A DNA stretch of 8,954 bases, taken from JAHIKV01 sp965195225. GTDB taxonomy: Bacteria > Planctomycetota > Planctomycetia > Pirellulales > Thermoguttaceae. Under the pieces are notes generated by a model. The model did not search any database. It saw only the letters and a list, made by a program, of their open reading frames with translations, and had not been told where the DNA came from. The position numbers and the translations under genes are program-made. Below, piece after piece: positions 5,645-8,954 of the stretch; within the stretch, counting starts at the first letter, position 1; each line of letters begins with the position of its first letter. The DNA lies in contig CBDAFL010000030.1 in the NCBI GenBank assembly GCA_965195225.1, positions 1-8,954 on the forward strand. Reading direction: 5' to 3'.

Positions 5645-7447
5645 ATGCCGGCTCAACGATCTCTCTTCATTTTCGCGGCGTTGTGCGCCGCCGGCTGGAC
5701 GACGTTTGCCGCGGCGGGCGGAGGGCCGGAAAACGTGTTGCTGGTGGTCAATCCAAATAGCCCCGCCTCGCTGACCATCGCCAACCATTACGCCAAACTG
5801 CGGAATATCCCGGCCGAAAACATACTGTTTATCCCCTGGGACACGAAAAACCAGACGGCCGACGTCGATACCTTCCGCAAGCGGATTCTTCTGCCCGTGC
5901 TCCAGGCGATCAAAGATCAACGGCTGGCCGACCAGATAGACTATGTGATCTACTCCAGCGATTTCCCTTGGGGCATCTCGCTGAAGAGCGACGTCAGCAA
6001 GTTTGCCGAAGAGATGAAACGAGCGGCGCCGCCCCCCGACAAAGAAGAGCCGGAAAAATCAGAAGACAAACAAGACGAAAAGAAACCGCCGCCCAAGCCC
6101 AAGTGGCCCAAGCAGCTCACGCCGGTCGGCTCGCTCAACGGGCTGACCTACCTTTGGCAGCCCGTGCTGGCGGGCGTCCCGGCATATTTCTATCCGCAGA
6201 GCAATCGCTACATGCGCCGGCCGGCAACCGCGCAAAGCGACTCGCCGACGATCGGCTTCCGCTCCAACCGGCCGTTCAATCGGCAAGGAGAAGTCGTCCG
6301 CTCCGAAGGGCAACGCTACTTTCTTTCGACGATGCTCGGCGTGACGGCCGGGCGCGGCAATTCGGTCGATGAAGTGCTCCACTATCTCCGGCGAAGCGCG
6401 GAGGCCGACGGAACCCATCCGAAAGGAACGATCTACTTCGCCGAGAACGGCGACATCCGCTCGAAAGTCCGCGCCGGATTGTTTCCCTCGGCGGTGCGCG
6501 AGCTGAACGAACTTGGCGTGGCCGCCGAAATTATCAAAGGCACCGTCCCGCTGAAAAAGGATGACGTGCAAGGGGTCGTGATGGGCACGGCCAGCTTCAA
6601 TTGGAAGGCGTCCGGCAGCACGATCCTGCCCGGGGCGATCTGCGAACACTTTACCAGCTTCGGCGGCGTGATGCGCAAGAAAGCCGGCCAGACGCCGCTC
6701 TCAGAGTTCCTTCGTTACGGAGCGGCAGGCGCCAGCGGGACCGTCACGGAACCGTACGCCATTGCCCAAAAGTTCCCCTCGCCGATGGTCCAAGTGCATT
6801 ACGCCCGGGGTTGCACGCTGGCCGAGGCGTTCTATCAGTCGGTTTCCAGCCCATACCAATTGCTGATCGTGGGCGATCCGCTCTGCCGGCCTTGGGCGGC
6901 GATTCCGCAAGTTTCGGTCGAGGGTGTCAAGCCGGGAGCAAGAGTGAGCGGCCGACTCAGGATCAAACCGACGGCCACGTTGCCCGACGAGACGGCGGTC
7001 GAGCGCTTCAAGTTGTTCGTCGATGGCCGTCGCATGGGCGAGTGCCATCCGGGAGGAATCCTTACGCTGAACACCAAGAATCTTGCCGACGGATATCACC
7101 AGCTTCGAGTGGTGGCCGTCGGACCGCCGCCGATCGAATCGCAAGGCCGGCTGATCATTCCCATCCGGCTGGCAAACCACCGACGGGCAATCAAGGCGAC
7201 ACTATCCACAAAGGAGCCTCCAAGCCCCGGCAAACCGATCGCTATCTCCGTTCGCTCGACCAACTCGATCGGCGTTATCGTGCTGCACGGCAGCCGAGTG
7301 GTGGGCAAGTTGGCCGGCGCCGAAGGCCGAATCGAGATTCCCCCCGATACACTTGGGGCCGGACCGGTGCGGCTGCGAGTAGTGGGGTTTGGCGGCGGCG
7401 GAGTGCGGACCAACGTCGCGGCCGAGCCGCTGGAGTTTACCCTATAA
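5645..7447 (+). CDS. TIGR03790-family secreted protein
   Basis: With this start the protein has 600 residues. MPAQR followed by the hydrophobic stretch 6-24 is a signal peptide ending in AAA. The TIGR03790 domain then runs to about 418: NVLLVVNPNSPASLTIANHYAK with RNIPAENI, the IDYVIYS strand, ICEHFTSFGG (332-341), GAAGASGTVTEPY (359-371) and the closing LLIVGDPLCRPWA (406-418). The rest (about 420-600) holds two or more beta-rich, Ig-like segments, such as FKLFVDGRRMG and DGYHQLRVVAVG. The family is uncharacterised; from memory it is found sporadically in species with exosortase homologs. Residues 127-157 are a Lys/Glu/Pro-rich insertion. No clear Shine-Dalgarno precedes 5645; ATG 5606 is a real alternative that adds an Arg/Lys-rich N-terminus, and a TATGAT at 5593-5598 would make 5606 nearly leaderless. 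The SH3-protein gene lies upstream and tadA follows by 31 bp. Confidence 0.8.
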   Translation: MPAQRSLFIFAALCAAGWTTFAAAGGGPENVLLVVNPNSPASLTIANHYAKLRNIPAENILFIPWDTKNQTADVDTFRKRILLPVLQAIKDQRLADQIDYVIYSSDFPWGISLKSDVSKFAEEMKRAAPPPDKEEPEKSEDKQDEKKPPPKPKWPKQLTPVGSLNGLTYLWQPVLAGVPAYFYPQSNRYMRRPATAQSDSPTIGFRSNRPFNRQGEVVRSEGQRYFLSTMLGVTAGRGNSVDEVLHYLRRSAEADGTHPKGTIYFAENGDIRSKVRAGLFPSAVRELNELGVAAEIIKGTVPLKKDDVQGVVMGTASFNWKASGSTILPGAICEHFTSFGGVMRKKAGQTPLSEFLRYGAAGASGTVTEPYAIAQKFPSPMVQVHYARGCTLAEAFYQSVSSPYQLLIVGDPLCRPWAAIPQVSVEGVKPGARVSGRLRIKPTATLPDETAVERFKLFVDGRRMGECHPGGILTLNTKNLADGYHQLRVVAVGPPPIESQGRLIIPIRLANHRRAIKATLSTKEPPSPGKPIAISVRSTNSIGVIVLHGSRVVGKLAGAEGRIEIPPDTLGAGPVRLRVVGFGGGGVRTNVAAEPLEFTL

Positions 7448-7478
7448 AGCCGCAACCGAAAGGTCGCGCCGCGGAACG

Positions 7479-7937
7479 ATGCACGAACATTTCATGCGAA
7501 TCGCCTTGGAGGAGGCCCAACTGGCCCTGCAAGAGGAAGAAGTCCCCGTCGGCGCGGCGATTGTCCACGACGGCCGGTTGATAGCCCGGGCACACAACCA
7601 GCGTGAACGGCTCCGCGACCCAACGGCCCACGCCGAAATGATCGCCATCACCCAGGCGGCCGAGTCGCTTTGCTCGTGGCGGCTGGACGGCTGCACGCTT
7701 TACGTCACGCTCGAGCCTTGTCCGATGTGCGCCGGGGCGATTGTCCAGGCCCGCGTCCCGACGGTCGTCTATGGGGCGGCCGATCCCAAGGCTGGGGCGG
7801 TGGATTCGCTCTACCAAATGTTGAGCGACCCTCGGCTGAACCATCGCGTCGAGACGATTGCCGGCGTGTTGGCGGCCCCCTGCGGAGAGATTCTCAGCCG
7901 TTTTTTCCAGCAGCAACGGCGGCTGGGGAAAAAATAG
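7479..7937 (+). CDS. tadA: tRNA-specific adenosine deaminase
   Basis: A 152-residue cytidine-deaminase-fold enzyme that converts adenosine 34 to inosine in the anticodon of tRNA-Arg(ACG), allowing decoding of CGU, CGC and CGA codons; it is normally essential in bacteria. The zinc site is complete: H51 and the proton-shuttling E53 in DPTAHAEM, and C81/C84 in TLEPCPMCAGAI. Other family marks are MRIALEEAQLAL at the N-terminus, PVGAAIV, DPKAGAVDSLYQ (102-113) and LNH (120-122). The length is usual for TadA. The ATG at 7479 gives the typical beginning; the frame extends upstream into the preceding gene but without support. No strong ribosome site is seen, and the 31-bp gap to the preceding gene suggests co-transcription. 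Confidence 0.95.
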   Translation: MHEHFMRIALEEAQLALQEEEVPVGAAIVHDGRLIARAHNQRERLRDPTAHAEMIAITQAAESLCSWRLDGCTLYVTLEPCPMCAGAIVQARVPTVVYGAADPKAGAVDSLYQMLSDPRLNHRVETIAGVLAAPCGEILSRFFQQQRRLGKK

Positions 7938-7946
7938 CCGCTACCG

Positions 7947-7963
7947 AACCGCGAGGTGCGGTT
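7947..7963 (+). terminator. Possible hairpin after tadA
   Basis: AACCGC (7947-7952) and GCGGTT (7958-7963) form a perfect 6-bp stem with a GAGGT loop, 10 nt after the tadA stop. No U-run follows, so intrinsic termination is uncertain; it might only be a transcript-end structure. A further CCGGCGGTT just downstream could compete for pairing with the same arm. Confidence 0.3.
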
Positions 7964-7978
7964 GACCGGCGGTTCTAG

Positions 7979-8954
7979 GTCAGGTATGTTAGGCCTGAGC
8001 TTTTGCAAACTCTCAAATGACGTTGGAAAGATAGGGTGTTTCGGGTTTAATGTCAGTGTTTCGGCCCGGCGCAGGACGGCTGGGCGTGTTGGGATGACCA
8101 CGGAGGGTCCGAAAATGCCGGCGATTGTGGAGTTTCCGCAGGTGGTACGTGAAGCCGTGAATGAATTCAGCGACTTGTTTTCGTGCGAGCCGCAACGACG
8201 CCATTTCGCCGAGTATCTCACCGGCTTGATGGTGGCGGCAAACAAAACCGTCACCGGCATCAACGGCGAGTTCGTTAAAACCACCGATCAGTCGTGCCTG
8301 AACCGTTTTGTTACCGCAGCGGATTGGAGCGAGGAGGCAATCAACCAGCGGCGGTTGGAACTGATGCAACGCGATCCGACGACACGCTACAGCAACCAGG
8401 GAGTGATCGCGCTGGACGACACGCTCATCGACCACGACGGCAAGTTCATCAAGGACGTGGGCTGGTTTTGGGACCACGCCGACCAGCGCAACAAGATCGC
8501 CCACGATTACCTCTTCGTCAATTACGTTTGCACCAGTGGCAAGCATTACCCGTTGGAGTTTCGCCGCTTCAAAAAGCGCGAGCAATGCGAAGCCACCGGC
8601 GAGACGTTTCAGAACCATACGCAGTTGTTCTGTCAGTTGGTCGATTGGGTCTGCGAGCGGGATATTCCCGGCGATTTCGTGTTCGACAGCTATTTCACCA
8701 ACGCCGAGAATCTGAATCACATCCACTCGAAGCCGGGCCGGAACGGCCAATCGCGGGCATATGTGGGCGACCTGAAGTCCAATCGCAAGGTCGAGTGGAA
8801 GGGGAAGATATGGCGCGTGGACGAATTGGCGGCGTCGATTCCGCCGGAAGACCGCAAGGAACTGCGGCGAGGGGATCAGCGGCAATGGTGTTTTACCTGT
8901 TCGCTGCATATCCCCAAGGTGAATCACAAGGTTCGGATCGTCGTTATTTGGAAT
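7979..8954 (+). mobile_element. IS701-type insertion sequence, left part (right end outside window)
   Basis: The transposase gene at 8115 belongs to an insertion sequence whose left end lies somewhere between the tadA stop and the transposase start. The exact end is not resolved because the right inverted repeat is beyond the window. IS701-family elements favour YTAR target sites; CTAG (7975-7978) and TTAG (7989-7992) are candidates for the duplicated target, so the start given here is a guess based on the first of them. The sequence from about 7980 to 8114 shows no gene. Confidence 0.45.
8115..8954 (+). CDS. IS701-type DDE transposase, N-terminal 280 residues (cut by window edge)
   Basis: An open frame without stop to the window edge encodes the first 280 residues of a DDE transposase. 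It starts MPAIVEFPQVVREAVNEF and continues with HFAEYLTGLMVAANKTVTGI (30-49), TTDQSCLNRFV, then VIALDDTLIDHDGK (97-110), which holds the first catalytic Asp (D101 or D102). GWFWDHADQRNKIAHDY and SGKHYPLEFRRFKKRE follow, then FVFDSYFT (188-195), which supplies the second catalytic Asp, D191. The third acidic residue would lie outside the window. GGAGGG (8102-8107), 7 nt before the ATG, supports the start. No frameshift or stop is seen, so this copy may be intact. Assignment to the IS701/PF13546-like group rests on recalled motif likeness. Confidence 0.9.
   Translation, partial: MPAIVEFPQVVREAVNEFSDLFSCEPQRRHFAEYLTGLMVAANKTVTGINGEFVKTTDQSCLNRFVTAADWSEEAINQRRLELMQRDPTTRYSNQGVIALDDTLIDHDGKFIKDVGWFWDHADQRNKIAHDYLFVNYVCTSGKHYPLEFRRFKKREQCEATGETFQNHTQLFCQLVDWVCERDIPGDFVFDSYFTNAENLNHIHSKPGRNGQSRAYVGDLKSNRKVEWKGKIWRVDELAASIPPEDRKELRRGDQRQWCFTCSLHIPKVNHKVRIVVIWN

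Noticed and set aside
6601..7581. 326-codon plus-strand open frame overlapping the TIGR03790 gene and the start of tadA
   Set aside because: Frame-shifted shadow of the TIGR03790 gene, Arg/Pro-rich with no domain; both real genes are better supported.
8013..8927. 304-codon open frame on the minus strand
   Set aside because: It lies antisense to the transposase, whose plus-strand motifs and ribosome site are clear; the reverse frame has no recognisable domain.

Overview
The window looks like GC-rich chromosomal DNA from a planctomycete, probably of the Pirellulales type. This is judged from protein content, not from any search. The clues are a secreted protein with two bacterial SH3 domains and a TIGR03790-family secreted protein, an IS701-type transposase of a kind I recall as common in planctomycete genomes, an HlyD/ATPase/two-permease export operon, and short palindromic intergenic repeats.

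Layout. Positions 1-3428 hold a minus-strand operon that reads hlyD-like adaptor (3428-2232), MacB/LolD-like ATPase (2153-1443), FtsX/MacB-like permease (1433-159), then a second permease that overlaps by one base and runs off the left edge (159-1). Together these would form an inner-membrane ABC export or efflux machine with a periplasmic adaptor. Upstream on the same strand lies a two-gene HicB/HicA toxin-antitoxin module (4062-3817 and 3728-3486). It has a good sigma-70-like promoter, and only 57 bp separate its end from the adaptor gene.

The 225-bp divergent spacer 4063-4287 separates this block from a plus-strand block: the SH3 protein (4288-5490), the TIGR03790-family protein (start placed at 5645, end 7447) and tadA (7479-7937), which encodes the tRNA A34 deaminase. 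From about 7940 the sequence passes into an insertion sequence of the IS701 type. Its transposase starts at 8115 and is cut by the right edge of the window.

The export operon works as a unit, and hicB/hicA works as a pair. The SH3 and TIGR03790 proteins both carry signal peptides and are probably exported, but the sequence does not show that they act together. I found no CRISPR array, tRNA or rRNA, and no clearly undescribed multi-gene system. The most useful leads are the perfect 17-bp inverted repeat with a G-quadruplex motif inside the export operon, the apparent leaderless promoter of the adaptor gene, the G7 tract in the hicBA promoter spacer, and the possible inactive caspase/gingipain-like fold of the TIGR03790 protein. 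No non-coding stretch exceeds about 225 bp.
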